Position numbers and translations under genes: made by a program. Below, piece by piece: positions 49,115 through 58,125 of a DNA stretch of 64,000 bases. Origin of the DNA: CBDBFH01 sp965204775 (lineage in GTDB: Bacteria; Pseudomonadota; Alphaproteobacteria; JAPOUT01; G958296285); the NCBI GenBank assembly GCA_965204775.1, contig CBDBFH010000028.1, positions 124,001 to 188,000 of the forward strand, read 5' to 3'. Below the pieces are notes generated by a model, which made no database searches, was not told where the DNA came from, and saw only the letters and a program-made list of their open reading frames with translations. The first letter of the stretch is position 1, and each line of letters starts with the position of its first letter.

Positions 49115-51067
49115 TCAAGGGCGTCCCGGGGCGGCGAAGAAGCGCCCGGTGAGTCCGGCGAAGACTCCGGCGCGGCGGGTCTGGAAACCGAAGACATCTT
49201 GATAGTCCTCGTCGAGCAGGTTCTCGCCGCGCAGGAAGAGGGCGAGGCCGGGCTCGAATTCGAAGGAGAGTTTGGCGTCGAGCAGGCGGTATCGCTTCAG
49301 TTTGACCTGGCGGGGGTTGGTGAAATCGCTGAAATCGGTATCCAGCTGGCTGCCGGTCGCGCTCAGACCGGTGCGCAGGGCGAGGCGGGGGGTAATCTGC
49401 CAGTCGGCGGCGATTTGCCAGACATGGCGTGGGCGGCGGATTTCCTGCCCGCCGCCGGGGTCGCGCGAGCGGACATAGGTGTAGCTGCCGTCCAGCCTCA
49501 GGCTGGGGGCGAGGCGGGCGCTGAGAGAGAGTTCGACTCCCCGGCGGCGGCTGACTCCGGTCTGGTTGATCGAGGTGCTGACCTGAGGGGAGACGGAGCC
49601 CAGCGTGATTTCGTCGCGCAGGCGGCTGCTGAAAAAGGTGGCGTCGAAGACCAGCTGCGAGTCGAAGAGGTCGAGGGTTGCGCCCAGATCGAAGCCGCGC
49701 GCGGTTTCGGGCTTCAGCTCCGGGTTGGGGCGGAAGGAGTCCGGGAAGAATCCGTAGAGGTCATAGAGGGAGGGCGCGGCGAAGCCGGTTCCATAGGCGG
49801 CATGGAGGCGCAGTTGGTATCCGGGGCGCAGGGCGGCGCGCCATGCGCCGGTGGCGCGCCAGGTGAAGGCGCTGCGGGTGCGCTCCTTGTCCTCGAAGCG
49901 CCCGCCCAGCGAGAGGCTGGCCGGTCCCGCCGCGGCCTTGACTTCGAGGGCGGCAAAGAAGGTTGCAGCATTGATTGCGGGGGTGGAGAGGCGCTCGTTC
50001 TCCCATCCCGCGCGCAGAAAGGCGGCGAGCGGCGCGCCGCCGGAGGAATCGCGCAGACGCAAACTGCTCTGATAATGGAGATGGGTGCGGGCGGTTTCGG
50101 GGAAGGGGAAGAGCGGCGCTTCGATCCGATGGGGCGGGGGATCGAAGACGCGAATCTGATCGCGCCGGTTTGTCTTGACGTAAGTCAGGCGCAGGCGCTG
50201 CTCCCAGGAGAGGCGGGCGGCGGGGGCGAGGCGCAAACCTGCCGCGGCGTCGAGCTGGAGATCGCGGGAGAAGGCGAGCGCATCGCGCATGGCGTCGCTG
50301 GGGCCGGCGGGGTCTTCGACCAGGCGGCGGCGGGCGAAGCGCGCGCCGGCTTCGAAATCCGCTATGCCGCGCGCGGCGGCGAGGCGCACGCCGACAACGT
50401 GATTGCGATAGGGATTGTCCCGCGCTGTGCCGTCGTCGGAAATATCGATATTGTCGCTCTCATAGGCGGCGGCGTTTAAGGACAGCCGGAAGGGGCCGGA
50501 GCGGATTCGGGCGGTGGCCTCAATCAGGCCGGAGTTAAAGGAGCCGGCTTCGATGCGGCCTGTGAGGCTGGCGGCGGGGCCGGGGGTTGCGGCGGTGGTG
50601 ATGCTGATGACGCCGCTGAGCGCGTGGCTTCCGTGAATGACGCTTTGGGGCCCGCGCAGGATTTCGATTCGCTCGATTTCGCCGGCGAGGATGTGGGCGA
50701 AGTCATAGCCGCCGCCCGCCGGGCTGTTGACTTCGACTCCGTCGATCAGGACGAGAATGTGGTCGCTCTCGCCGCCGCGCAGGCGGATATTGGCGAGCGC
50801 GCCGGGCGGCCCGCTGTGCGAGAGGGCGAGGCCGGGGACGCGGCGCAGAATGTCGCCGAGGAAAATCTGTCCGGCGCGGGCGATGTCTTCGCGGGTGATG
50901 ACGGTGGCGGCGCTGCCGGTTGCGCCCAGCGCGCTTTGTCCGAAGCCGGCGGTGATGACGAGAGCGTCCAGCGCCGCCGGTTCCGCCTCCTGCGCGCGGA
51001 TCGCCGGAGCCGCCAGCAGGAAGAGCGAAAAGAGTCCGGTTCGCGTGATGAAAGAGATGAAAGAGAT
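49115..51067 (-). CDS. BtuB-like TonB-dependent receptor without an ATG/GTG/TTG start
   Basis: The frame is open from 51127 to the stop at 49115 and encodes a signal-peptide-like start (TRTGLFSLFLLAAPAIRAQEAE), a plug domain (RVPGLALSHSGPPGALANIRLRGGESDHILVLIDGVEVN, RIEILRGPQSVIHGSHALSGVISITT) and a 22-strand barrel ending with an aromatic residue. About 650 residues are expected, close to BtuB (614). No ATG, GTG or TTG occurs in frame before 50389, which is past the plug. An ATC at 51067-51065, with GGAAGG 8 bases upstream, could be a rare start. Otherwise there is a sequence error or start-codon mutation, which would make it a pseudogene. With the neighbouring ABC importer, vitamin B12 or iron-chelate uptake is likely. 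Confidence 0.8.
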   Translation of the reverse strand: MSFISFITRTGLFSLFLLAAPAIRAQEAEPAALDALVITAGFGQSALGATGSAATVITREDIARAGQIFLGDILRRVPGLALSHSGPPGALANIRLRGGESDHILVLIDGVEVNSPAGGGYDFAHILAGEIERIEILRGPQSVIHGSHALSGVISITTAATPGPAASLTGRIEAGSFNSGLIEATARIRSGPFRLSLNAAAYESDNIDISDDGTARDNPYRNHVVGVRLAAARGIADFEAGARFARRRLVEDPAGPSDAMRDALAFSRDLQLDAAAGLRLAPAARLSWEQRLRLTYVKTNRRDQIRVFDPPPHRIEAPLFPFPETARTHLHYQSSLRLRDSSGGAPLAAFLRAGWENERLSTPAINAATFFAALEVKAAAGPASLSLGGRFEDKERTRSAFTWRATGAWRAALRPGYQLRLHAAYGTGFAAPSLYDLYGFFPDSFRPNPELKPETARGFDLGATLDLFDSQLVFDATFFSSRLRDEITLGSVSPQVSTSINQTGVSRRRGVELSLSARLAPSLRLDGSYTYVRSRDPGGGQEIRRPRHVWQIAADWQITPRLALRTGLSATGSQLDTDFSDFTNPRQVKLKRYRLLDAKLSFEFEPGLALFLRGENLLDEDYQDVFGFQTRRAGVFAGLTGRFFAAPGRP

Positions 51068-51127
51068 GGCCCTGCCCTTCCCGCTTGTTCCGCCGGTCTT
51101 TGCCGGGCAGTTATTGCGCGGGGGCGG

Positions 51128-51304
51128 TCAGTTGGCAATAAGCTGCGCGGCCCGCGTGATGATCACGGCGATGACGATGCCCGCGCCGGCGATCAGGGCG
51201 GCGCCCATGACGATGACCGCGATCAGGAGCAGGCGGACGGCCCAGCCGGGCCAGAGCGGCGCGCTGGAAGGGCGCGATGGGCGGGGGGGGGTTGGGCGTT
51301 TCAT
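51128..51304 (-). CDS. Small single-pass membrane protein
   Basis: A 58-residue protein with a Pro- and Arg-rich N-terminus (MKRPTPPRPSRPSSAPLWPGW) and one long hydrophobic helix (VRLLLIAVIVMGAALIAGAGIVIAVIIT). It lies divergent from rluD. In Rhodobacter-type genomes a similar Pro-rich, one-helix protein (DUF6476) neighbours rluD, so this is probably its equivalent, but sequence similarity is weak. No clear Shine-Dalgarno precedes the ATG. It ends 60 bases before the proposed start of the TonB receptor. Confidence 0.5.
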   Translation of the reverse strand: MKRPTPPRPSRPSSAPLWPGWAVRLLLIAVIVMGAALIAGAGIVIAVIITRAAQLIAN

Positions 51305-51374
51305 ATGCGCGATGCGTTATGGGCGAAGCGAAGATATAATCGGGCGGGCGCGGCATGAACAGGGAAAAGAAATT

Positions 51375-52355
51375 GTGACGAGCGCAGCGGACCGGCGGCT
51401 TCAGCTGTGCGCCGGGGGCACAGATTCCGGGATTCGGCTGGACCGCTTTCTGGCCGCGCGCCTGCCGCAGGCGGAGATGAGCCGTGCGCGGCTTCAGGCG
51501 CTGGTGCGCGGCGGCTTTGTTTTGCTTGCGCCCGGCGCGGGCGGCGCGGCGCAGGTGGTGCGCGACAATGCCCGCCGGATCAGGCCCGGCGACCGCCTGA
51601 CCGTTTCGGTTCCGGAAGCGGAGGAGGCCGCACTGCGTCCCCAGGCTATGGCGCTTTCGATCCTGCATGAGGACGCGGATTTGATCGTGGTCGACAAACC
51701 GGCGGGGCTTGTGGTTCATCCGGGGCCGGGCCACCGGCAGGATACGCTGGTCAATGCGTTGCTGGCGCATTGCGGGGACGGGTTGTCGCCGATCGGCGGG
51801 GTTTTGCGGCCCGGGATTGTCCACCGGCTGGACAAGGACACCAGCGGCCTGATGGTTGCGGCCAAGAACGCGGCGGCGCATCGCAGTCTGGCCGGTCAAT
51901 TTGCGGCGCATGGGGCGGACGGCGATCTGGAGCGGGTCTATCTGGCGCTGGTGCGCGGCGTTCCGGGGACGCAGGCGCGCCGGATTGAGGCGGCGATCGG
52001 ACGGCATCCGGTTGCGCGCAAGAAGATGGCGGTGCGCGCAGGCGCGGGCCGTCCGGCGGTGACCTGCTGCCGGGTTTTGCGCCGCTTTGGCGATCAGGCG
52101 AGTTTGCTTTCCTGCGCTTTGCGGACGGGCCGGACGCATCAGATTCGGGTTCATCTGGCGCATATCGGCCACCCGGTGATTGGCGATCCGGTTTACGGCG
52201 GCCGCCGGGCGGGGGGGGCGGGGGGGCTGGAGCGTCAAGCGCTGCATGCCGGGCGGCTGGGCTTTCGCCATCCGTCGGGGGGTCGGCGGATGCGTTTTGA
52301 ATCGCCGCCGCCCGCCGATATGCGCGGGCTGATCGAGGCGCTCTCCCGGTTGTGA
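51375..52355 (+). CDS. rluD: 23S rRNA pseudouridine synthase RluD
   Basis: RluD makes pseudouridines 1911, 1915 and 1917 in 23S rRNA helix 69. The 326-residue enzyme has an S4-like N-terminus (GIRLDRFLAARLPQAEMSRARLQALV), then ILHEDADLIVVDKPAGLVVHPGPGH and the catalytic Asp motif GIVHRLDKDTSGLM, with GRTHQIRVHLAHIGHPVIGDPVYG near the end. The start is a GTG at 51375 with AGGGAAAAGA upstream. An ATG at 51356 is out of frame and ends at 51379. It precedes rpoH as usual in the class. Confidence 0.95.
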   Translation: MTSAADRRLQLCAGGTDSGIRLDRFLAARLPQAEMSRARLQALVRGGFVLLAPGAGGAAQVVRDNARRIRPGDRLTVSVPEAEEAALRPQAMALSILHEDADLIVVDKPAGLVVHPGPGHRQDTLVNALLAHCGDGLSPIGGVLRPGIVHRLDKDTSGLMVAAKNAAAHRSLAGQFAAHGADGDLERVYLALVRGVPGTQARRIEAAIGRHPVARKKMAVRAGAGRPAVTCCRVLRRFGDQASLLSCALRTGRTHQIRVHLAHIGHPVIGDPVYGGRRAGGAGGLERQALHAGRLGFRHPSGGRRMRFESPPPADMRGLIEALSRL

Positions 52356-52415
52356 GCCGGATGTGGGCGAGACTATTCCCCGCCCCCCGGATGAATCGGC
52401 TAAAGTGGGAGGATC

Positions 52416-53288
52416 ATGCCGCAAGACTCGCTCCCCGTTCTGACGCCGGAAGGCAGCCTGTCGCGCTATCTTCAGGAGATTCGCGCCTTTCCGCTTCTGG
52501 CTCCTGAAGAGGAGCAGATGCTGGCGCGGCGCTGGCGCGAGCATCAGGACGCCGAGGCGGCGCACAAATTGGTGACCAGCCATCTGCGTCTGGTCGCCAA
52601 GATTGCGATGGGCTATCGCGGCTACGGTCTGCCGATTGCCGAGGTGATTTCGGAGGGCAATGTCGGCCTGATGCAGGCGGTCAAGCGGTTTGACCCGGAT
52701 CGCGGCTTTCGCCTGACGACCTATGCGATCTGGTGGATTCGGGCGGCGATTCAGGAATATGTTTTGCGCTCGTGGAGTCTGGTGAAGATCGGGACGACGG
52801 CGGCGCAAAAGAAGTTGTTTTTCAACCTGCGCAGCGCCAAGCGGGAGATTGCGGCGCTGGAGGAGGGCGATTTGCGCCCGGAGCATGTTGAGGAGATTGC
52901 GCGGCGTCTTGAGGTTCCGGAGCATGAGGTGGTGTCGATGAACCGGCGGATGGCGGGGAGCGACATGTCGCTGAATGCGCCGGTGGGGCAGGAGGGCGAG
53001 GGGGGCGAATGGCAGGACTGGCTGGCCGATGATGCGCCCGATCAGGAGGAGCGTCTGGCGCTGCGCCAGGAGCGGCAGGCGCGGCAGGCGCTGCTGCGCG
53101 CGGCGCTGGAGGATTTGACGCCGCGCGAGCGGCGGATTTTGGAGGCGCGGCGTCTGGAGGAGGCGCCGGCGACGTTGGAGGCGTTGAGCACGGAGTTTGG
53201 GATTTCGCGCGAGCGGGTTCGGCAGATTGAGGTCAAGGGCTTTGAGAAGCTGCAGCGCGGGGTTCGGGCGCGGGCGCGGGCTCAATAG
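52416..53288 (+). CDS. rpoH: RNA polymerase sigma-32 factor
   Basis: Heat-shock sigma factor of 290 residues. Regions are seen in order: 1.2 (SRYLQEIRAFPLLAPEEEQMLARRW), 2 (AHKLVTSHLRLVAKIAMGYRGYGLPIAEVISEGNVGLMQAVKRFDPDRGFRLTTYAIWWIRAAIQEYVLRSWSLVK), the RpoH box (QKKLFFNLR, residues 131-139) specific to sigma-32, and region 4 (LTPRERRILEARRL, EFGISRERVRQIEVKGFEKL). Chaperone-controlled turnover is expected from the family. A sigma-32-type promoter lies upstream of clpB in this same window. Confidence 0.96.
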   Translation: MPQDSLPVLTPEGSLSRYLQEIRAFPLLAPEEEQMLARRWREHQDAEAAHKLVTSHLRLVAKIAMGYRGYGLPIAEVISEGNVGLMQAVKRFDPDRGFRLTTYAIWWIRAAIQEYVLRSWSLVKIGTTAAQKKLFFNLRSAKREIAALEEGDLRPEHVEEIARRLEVPEHEVVSMNRRMAGSDMSLNAPVGQEGEGGEWQDWLADDAPDQEERLALRQERQARQALLRAALEDLTPRERRILEARRLEEAPATLEALSTEFGISRERVRQIEVKGFEKLQRGVRARARAQ

Positions 53289-54640
53289 GCGCAGGCCTGG
53301 AAGACGCCGGAGAGGTCTGCGCCCCATTCCTTGCGATAGAGCGCGATCAGCTGTTCCGCCGGGTTCCGGCCGCTTTCGACCGCTTCGGCCAGGGGATCGA
53401 GGAAGAGGGTTTCGTCGCGGCCGCGCTCGTCCTGGGCGGCGCGGGCGCGCAGTCCGGCGCGGGCGATTTCGATCATGCGCCGGGCGAGGTCGCGCACCGA
53501 TTCGCGGCGGAAGGGGGTTTGCAGGCCGCGGCGAAAGCAGTTCCGGTGGAGGGCGGCGCGCTCTTCCCGGCTCCAGTTTTTGACCATATCCCAGGCCGCA
53601 TCGCAGGCGGCGGGGTCATAGAGCAGTCCGGTCCACAGGGCCGGGAGGGCGCAGATCCAGCCTCCGGCGCCGCCGTCGGCGCCGCGCATTTCGATGAAGC
53701 GCTTGAGGCGCACCTCCGGGAAGAGGGTGGTCAGATGATCCTCCCAGTCTTCGATCTGCGGATAGAGGCCGGGGGCGGCGGCGAGTTTGCCGTTGAGGAA
53801 ATCGCGAAAGGAGCCCTGCCCGGCATCCAGATAGCGTCCGTTGCGCCGGAGGAAATACATCGGCACATCCAGCGCGTAATCGGTATAGCGCTCAAAGCCG
53901 AAGCCGTCCTCGAAGGCGAAGGGGAGCGGTCCGGTGCGGGCGGGATCGGTCTCCTGCCAGACGGCGGCGCGGGTGGAGAGGAGGCCGGAAAGTTTGCCGT
54001 CGCAAAAGGGCGAATTGGCGAAGAGCGCGGTGGCGACCGGCTGCAGAGCGAGGCCGAGGCGCATTTTGCGCACCATATCGGCTTCGGCGGCGAAGTCGAG
54101 ATTCACCTGCACGGTGCAGCTGCGGTACATCATGTCCAGCCCGCGCGTTCCGGTCCGGGTCATGACGCGGGACATGATGCGATAGCGCGCCTTGGGCATG
54201 GCGGGCATTTCCCACCGCCGCCATCCGGGGGCGAAGCCGATGCCCAGAAAGCCGACGCCCAGCTGCGCGCCCACGGCGCGGGTCTGGGCGAGATGGGCAT
54301 GGGCTTCGGCGCAGGTCTGGTGGAGGTTTTGGAGGGGCGCGCCGGAGAGTTCGAATTGCCCGCCCGGCTCCAGGGTGATGGTTCCCGACAGGCCGTCGGC
54401 GCCGGAGCCGGTCAGTCCGATGATCTGTCCGTCCTCATGGACCGGCGTCCATCCGAAGCGCTGCATGGCTTCGAGGACAGCGCGGATTCCGGCGGGGCCG
54501 CCATAGAAGAGCGGGCGGTGATCGGCGAGGCGAAAGCCCAGTTTTTCATGTTCGGTGCCGATGCGCCACTGGGCGGCGGGCTTGCCGCCCGCTTCCAGCC
54601 AGGCGACGAGATCGTCGCGGGAGAGGTTGGACTGAGTCAT
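53282..54640 (-). CDS. gshA: Glutamate--cysteine ligase
   Basis: Forms gamma-glutamylcysteine, the first step of glutathione synthesis. The 452-residue protein is of the plant/alphaproteobacterial GCS2 type: RIGTEHEKLGFRL, the substrate segment ITLEPGGQFELSGAP, MSRVMTRTGTRGLDMMYRSCTVQVNLDFA, FANSPFCDGKLSG, and LKRFIEMRGADGGAGGW. The ATG at 54640 overlaps the rsmE stop by four bases. Its 3' end overlaps rpoH by seven bases tail to tail. Confidence 0.95.
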   Translation of the reverse strand: MTQSNLSRDDLVAWLEAGGKPAAQWRIGTEHEKLGFRLADHRPLFYGGPAGIRAVLEAMQRFGWTPVHEDGQIIGLTGSGADGLSGTITLEPGGQFELSGAPLQNLHQTCAEAHAHLAQTRAVGAQLGVGFLGIGFAPGWRRWEMPAMPKARYRIMSRVMTRTGTRGLDMMYRSCTVQVNLDFAAEADMVRKMRLGLALQPVATALFANSPFCDGKLSGLLSTRAAVWQETDPARTGPLPFAFEDGFGFERYTDYALDVPMYFLRRNGRYLDAGQGSFRDFLNGKLAAAPGLYPQIEDWEDHLTTLFPEVRLKRFIEMRGADGGAGGWICALPALWTGLLYDPAACDAAWDMVKNWSREERAALHRNCFRRGLQTPFRRESVRDLARRMIEIARAGLRARAAQDERGRDETLFLDPLAEAVESGRNPAEQLIALYRKEWGADLSGVFQACAY

Positions 54641-55455
54641 GCGGATTCGGGTTTTGCGGTCTGCGGCGGCGCGCCCGGCTTTGTGCGCCAGTCGCCGCAG
54701 GCGGCCTGGAAGAGGGCGAGGGCGGCCAGCGCGGCGCTGTCGGCGCGCAGCAGGCGCGGCCCCAGCGAGAGGGTGGCGCCGGGCATGGCGCGCAGGCGGG
54801 CGCGCTCGGCGGGGGCGAAGCCGCCTTCGGGTCCGATGAAGAGAGCCGCCGGGCCTGTGTGATTTTGCAAAAGGGCGAGCGGGCTGCGCGCCGGGGCCTC
54901 CTCGTCGCACAAGAAGATGCGCCGCTGCGCGGGCCAGTCGCCGAGAAGATCGGCAAGGGGGCATGCCTCGCCGATTGCGGGGAGATGGAGGCCGCCGGAT
55001 TGTTCGGCCCCCTCGACGGCATTGGCGGCGAGGCGGCGGCGGCTTATGCGGCGCACGATGGTGCGTTCGGTGATGACGGGCTGGAGGCGGCTGATTCCCA
55101 TTTCGGCGGCCTTGCGGCCATGCCAGCCGGTGGGCAGAGTTTTGACGGGGGCGAAGACGAGCCAGAGATCGGCGCGCCCGGTTTGCCGGAGGCTTTGGGA
55201 GAGCAGGCTGATAAGAGCGGTTTTTTTGCCGATTTGGGCGATTTCTCCGCGCCATTCGCCGTCGCGGCCATTGAACAGGCGGAGCGGCGCGCCGGGGGCG
55301 AGGCGCAAGACAACCCCCAGATACTGCGCCTGAGCGGGGGTCAGATTGATCTGGCGGCCTTGGGCGAGCGCCTCGGGCACATAAAGGCGGGGTCCCGGGC
55401 GGGGTCCGCCGCGCCGGGCCGGGCGCGGGGGAGGATTGACCGACACTGCGTTCAT
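54637..55455 (-). CDS. rsmE: 16S rRNA m3U1498 methyltransferase RsmE
   Basis: SPOUT-class methyltransferase of 272 residues acting on 16S rRNA. Family features: RLYVPEALAQGRQINLTPAQAQYLGVVLRLAPG (PUA-like N-terminus), PTGWHGRKAAEMGISRLQPVITERT, VEGAEQSGGLHLPAI, FIGPEGGFAPAER and LSLGPRLLRADSAALAAL, which form the trefoil-knot SAM site. It begins about 55 bases upstream of ubiA on the opposite strand and runs into gshA. Confidence 0.94.
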   Translation of the reverse strand: MNAVSVNPPPRPARRGGPRPGPRLYVPEALAQGRQINLTPAQAQYLGVVLRLAPGAPLRLFNGRDGEWRGEIAQIGKKTALISLLSQSLRQTGRADLWLVFAPVKTLPTGWHGRKAAEMGISRLQPVITERTIVRRISRRRLAANAVEGAEQSGGLHLPAIGEACPLADLLGDWPAQRRIFLCDEEAPARSPLALLQNHTGPAALFIGPEGGFAPAERARLRAMPGATLSLGPRLLRADSAALAALALFQAACGDWRTKPGAPPQTAKPESA

Positions 55456-55509
55456 CTGCCTGATGCGATATGCTCGCGCTGTCTCCCGCTCTGCGTCCCA
55501 TTATGCCCG

Positions 55510-56469
55510 ATGCCCCGCCCGCCCGCCAGCAAACTTCACCCGGCGCTGCCCGACGCCCCCGCCGCCAATTGGGTGGACCGCTTTGCGCCGGAGTCTCTGG
55601 CGGTTTTTTTCCGCCTTGCCCGGCTTGACCGGCCCATCGGCATCTGGCTTTTGCTCTGGCCGGGCTGGTGGTCGCTGACCGCCTCGGCGCACGCGGCTTC
55701 GCGGCTTGTGGAATTGTTAATTCTGTTCGCTCTGGGCGCGCTGATCATGCGCAGCGCGGGCTGCATCTATAACGATCTGGCCGACCGCGATTTTGACGCG
55801 CGCACGGCGCGGGGCGCGGGGCGGCCTTTGGCTTCGGGGGCGGTGAGCGCCGGGGCGGCGGCGGGGGTCATGCTGGTTTTGTGCCTGTGCGGGGCGGCGA
55901 TTCTCTTTCAGCTGAACCGGCTGTCGATTCTGCTGGGATTTTTGTGCCTTCCCCTGATTGCGGTCTATCCCTTCGCCAAGCGCTGGAGCGATTGGCCGCA
56001 ATTGTTTTTGGGTCTGGCCTTTTCCTGGGGGGCGCTGCTGGGCTGGAGCGCGATGAGCGGAAGTCTTGCGCCGGCGGCGTTTTGCTTTTATGCCGCGGCG
56101 ATTTTCTGGACGCTGGGCTATGACACGATCTACGCCCTTCAAGACAAGGAGGACGACGCCCTGCTGGGCCTGAAATCCTCGGCGCGGCGGCTGGGCGGGC
56201 GGGTTAAACCGGCGGTGGCGCTTTTTTACGGCCTGAGCTGGCTGCTGCTGGCCGGGGCCGGGGCGCTGATGGAGGCGGGCGGGGCCTATTATGCCGGTCT
56301 TGTCTTTGGCGGCGGACATCTGGCCGGACAGATCATTCGTCTGGAGCCGGAGCGGGTTTCGTCCTGTCTTTCGGCGTTTCGGGCCAATCGCGATTTTGGC
56401 GCGATCATTTTTGCCGCCCTGCTGGCCGATCTGGCGGGCGGCTGGCTGGTTGCGGCGGGGGCGATTTGA
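55510..56469 (+). CDS. ubiA: 4-hydroxybenzoate polyprenyltransferase
   Basis: UbiA attaches a polyprenyl chain to 4-hydroxybenzoate in ubiquinone synthesis at the inner membrane. The 319-residue protein has eight or nine helices and the two aspartate-rich motifs: NDLADRDFDARTARGAGRPL (NDxxDxxxD) and DTIYALQDKEDD (DxxYAxxDxxDD). The N-terminal LDRPIGIWLLLWPGWW matches the family. The ATG at 55510 was chosen over an upstream in-frame extension that overlaps rsmE on the other strand. Its stop overlaps the extended reading of the M23 gene. Confidence 0.93.
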   Translation: MPRPPASKLHPALPDAPAANWVDRFAPESLAVFFRLARLDRPIGIWLLLWPGWWSLTASAHAASRLVELLILFALGALIMRSAGCIYNDLADRDFDARTARGAGRPLASGAVSAGAAAGVMLVLCLCGAAILFQLNRLSILLGFLCLPLIAVYPFAKRWSDWPQLFLGLAFSWGALLGWSAMSGSLAPAAFCFYAAAIFWTLGYDTIYALQDKEDDALLGLKSSARRLGGRVKPAVALFYGLSWLLLAGAGALMEAGGAYYAGLVFGGGHLAGQIIRLEPERVSSCLSAFRANRDFGAIIFAALLADLAGGWLVAAGAI

Positions 56470-56561
56470 CACAGGCGCGGGCTTTACTTCATGGTTGCGG
56501 TTTGGGCCGAATCACTTTGCGCATGCAAGAGGAGGCATGCGCAAGACAAAAGGGGTATTCC

Positions 56562-58106
56562 ATGCCGGGATCCGCGCGCATATCCGCTTTATCGATCCGG
56601 CGACCGGGGGGTCTTTTGGGCTTTTTTCTGCGCTTTGACAATGGGCGGTGGAGCCGGGGGGTTGGGCTTTTGTATGCGGGCTTTGCCGGATTGCTGGCGG
56701 TTCTGATTGTTCCCGGCGCGCGCAGCGTGCCGGACCGGAGTGCGCCTGCACGGCTCTCTGCACAAACTGCGCAAGCGCAGATCGCGCAGGCCGCCCCTGC
56801 CCTTTTGGCTCCGGCCAAGCCGGCGCCCGCGCCGGAGCCCACCGCGCCCGCCGCCGGGGCTTTTGGTTTGCGCGTGACCGCATCGGGCCGGCCGCTTGCG
56901 CCGCCGCGCCCGCGCGAAACGCAGCCGCATGAGGCGATTGTCGCCCTGGGGGCCGGCGACAGCCTGTCGCACCTGCTCGACCGGGCCGGGATTGAGGCGC
57001 GCGACATTTTTTTGGTTTCTTCGGCGCTCAAGCCTCATTTTGATCCGCGCGGGATGCAGGTCGGGCAAAAGGTTTATCTGAGTTTCGCGGCGATGGATGC
57101 GGATGTGAACCGGGCGGCGGAGCGCATTCTGGCCGGGCTGCATATTCATGTTCCGGGGGGGCGCGAGCTTCGGCTGAAGCGGGGCGTGCGGGGCAAGTTC
57201 AGCGCCCGGATGCGGGAGCGCGAGCTGGACAGCCGCTATTTCCGCAGCGGGGGCCGGATTGATTCCAGTTTTTTCCATTCGGCGCGGCGTGCCGGGATTC
57301 CGGCGGCGATTTTGATCAAGGCGATTCGGATTTACTCTCACGCGCTGGATTTTCAGCGCGAGGTTCACCCCGGCGACCGGTTCGATATTGTTTATACGCG
57401 GCGCTATGACGCGCAGGGCAATTACGCGGCGGCGGGGGAGATTTTGCGGGCGAGTCTGACGACGGAGTCGGGGCGGCGCAGCCATGTGGTCTGGCGCTAC
57501 GCGCCGCGCGGCGGTGCGGGGGAGTATTTCGACGCGACCGGGCGAAGCATTCAGGGCTTCTTCATGAAGACACCGGTGGACGGGGCGCGGCTCTCCTCGA
57601 CATTCGGGATGCGGCGGCATCCGATTTTGGGCTATTCGCGCATGCATCGCGGGGTTGACTTCGCCGCGCCCAGCGGCACGCCGGTTTATGCCGCCGGTCA
57701 TGGGGAGGTCGAAGAGATCGGGCGCAAGGGCGGCTATGGCAATTACATTCTTCTGCGCCACGCCCGGGGCTACAAGACGGCCTATGCGCATCTGCTTGGG
57801 TTTGCCCGCGGTTTGAAGAAGGGGCGGCGGGTCGGGCAGGGCGAGGTGATCGGCTATGTCGGCTCAAGCGGGCTTTCGACCGGCCCGCATTTGCATTACG
57901 AGATTTTGCATCGCGGCAAGCAGGTGAATCCGACCCGGGTCAAATTGCCTCCGGCGCGGGTCTTGAGCGGGGATCAGATGGCCGATTTCCGCGATGTGCA
58001 GGCCGAGCTGGACCGGATTGCCGAGCTGCTCTCCCCGGATCGCGAAGAGGCGGGGAGAGGACAGACCTTCGCCCAAAAGGCGTCCGGCGGAGCGGCGGGG
58101 CATTAG
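56562..58106 (+). CDS. M23-family murein endopeptidase with membrane anchor
   Basis: A 514-residue cell-wall hydrolase. A basic N-terminus is followed by a helix (LLYAGFAGLLAVLIVPG), a Pro/Ala-rich linker, an OapA/LysM-like module (LGAGDSLSHLLDRAGIEARDI), a long spacer, and the C-terminal zinc LytM domain: FGMRRHPILGYSRMHRGVDFAAPSGTPVYAAG (H-x3-D) and HLHYEI (HxH). This architecture fits a DD-endopeptidase acting on peptidoglycan in the periplasm. The ATG at 56562 follows AAAAGGGG; an upstream in-frame start at 56466 adds a Cys- and Arg-containing piece and overlaps ubiA. Confidence 0.88.
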   Translation: MPGSARISALSIRRPGGLLGFFLRFDNGRWSRGVGLLYAGFAGLLAVLIVPGARSVPDRSAPARLSAQTAQAQIAQAAPALLAPAKPAPAPEPTAPAAGAFGLRVTASGRPLAPPRPRETQPHEAIVALGAGDSLSHLLDRAGIEARDIFLVSSALKPHFDPRGMQVGQKVYLSFAAMDADVNRAAERILAGLHIHVPGGRELRLKRGVRGKFSARMRERELDSRYFRSGGRIDSSFFHSARRAGIPAAILIKAIRIYSHALDFQREVHPGDRFDIVYTRRYDAQGNYAAAGEILRASLTTESGRRSHVVWRYAPRGGAGEYFDATGRSIQGFFMKTPVDGARLSSTFGMRRHPILGYSRMHRGVDFAAPSGTPVYAAGHGEVEEIGRKGGYGNYILLRHARGYKTAYAHLLGFARGLKKGRRVGQGEVIGYVGSSGLSTGPHLHYEILHRGKQVNPTRVKLPPARVLSGDQMADFRDVQAELDRIAELLSPDREEAGRGQTFAQKASGGAAGH

Positions 58107-58125
58107 CGCCGCGCGGATTTTTGCT

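Noticed and set aside
51068..51374. Cobalamin riboswitch before the TonB receptor
   Set aside because: Only 60 bases lie between the receptor and the upstream small gene, and no B12-box-like sequence is seen.
51356..51379. ATG start for rluD
   Set aside because: It is out of frame and reaches a stop after seven codons; the GTG at 51375 with AGGGAAAAGA upstream gives the family N-terminus.
51111..53327. Minus-strand open frame of 738 codons opposite rluD and rpoH
   Set aside because: Low-complexity Arg/Gln/Pro sequence; the opposite strand holds clear family members.
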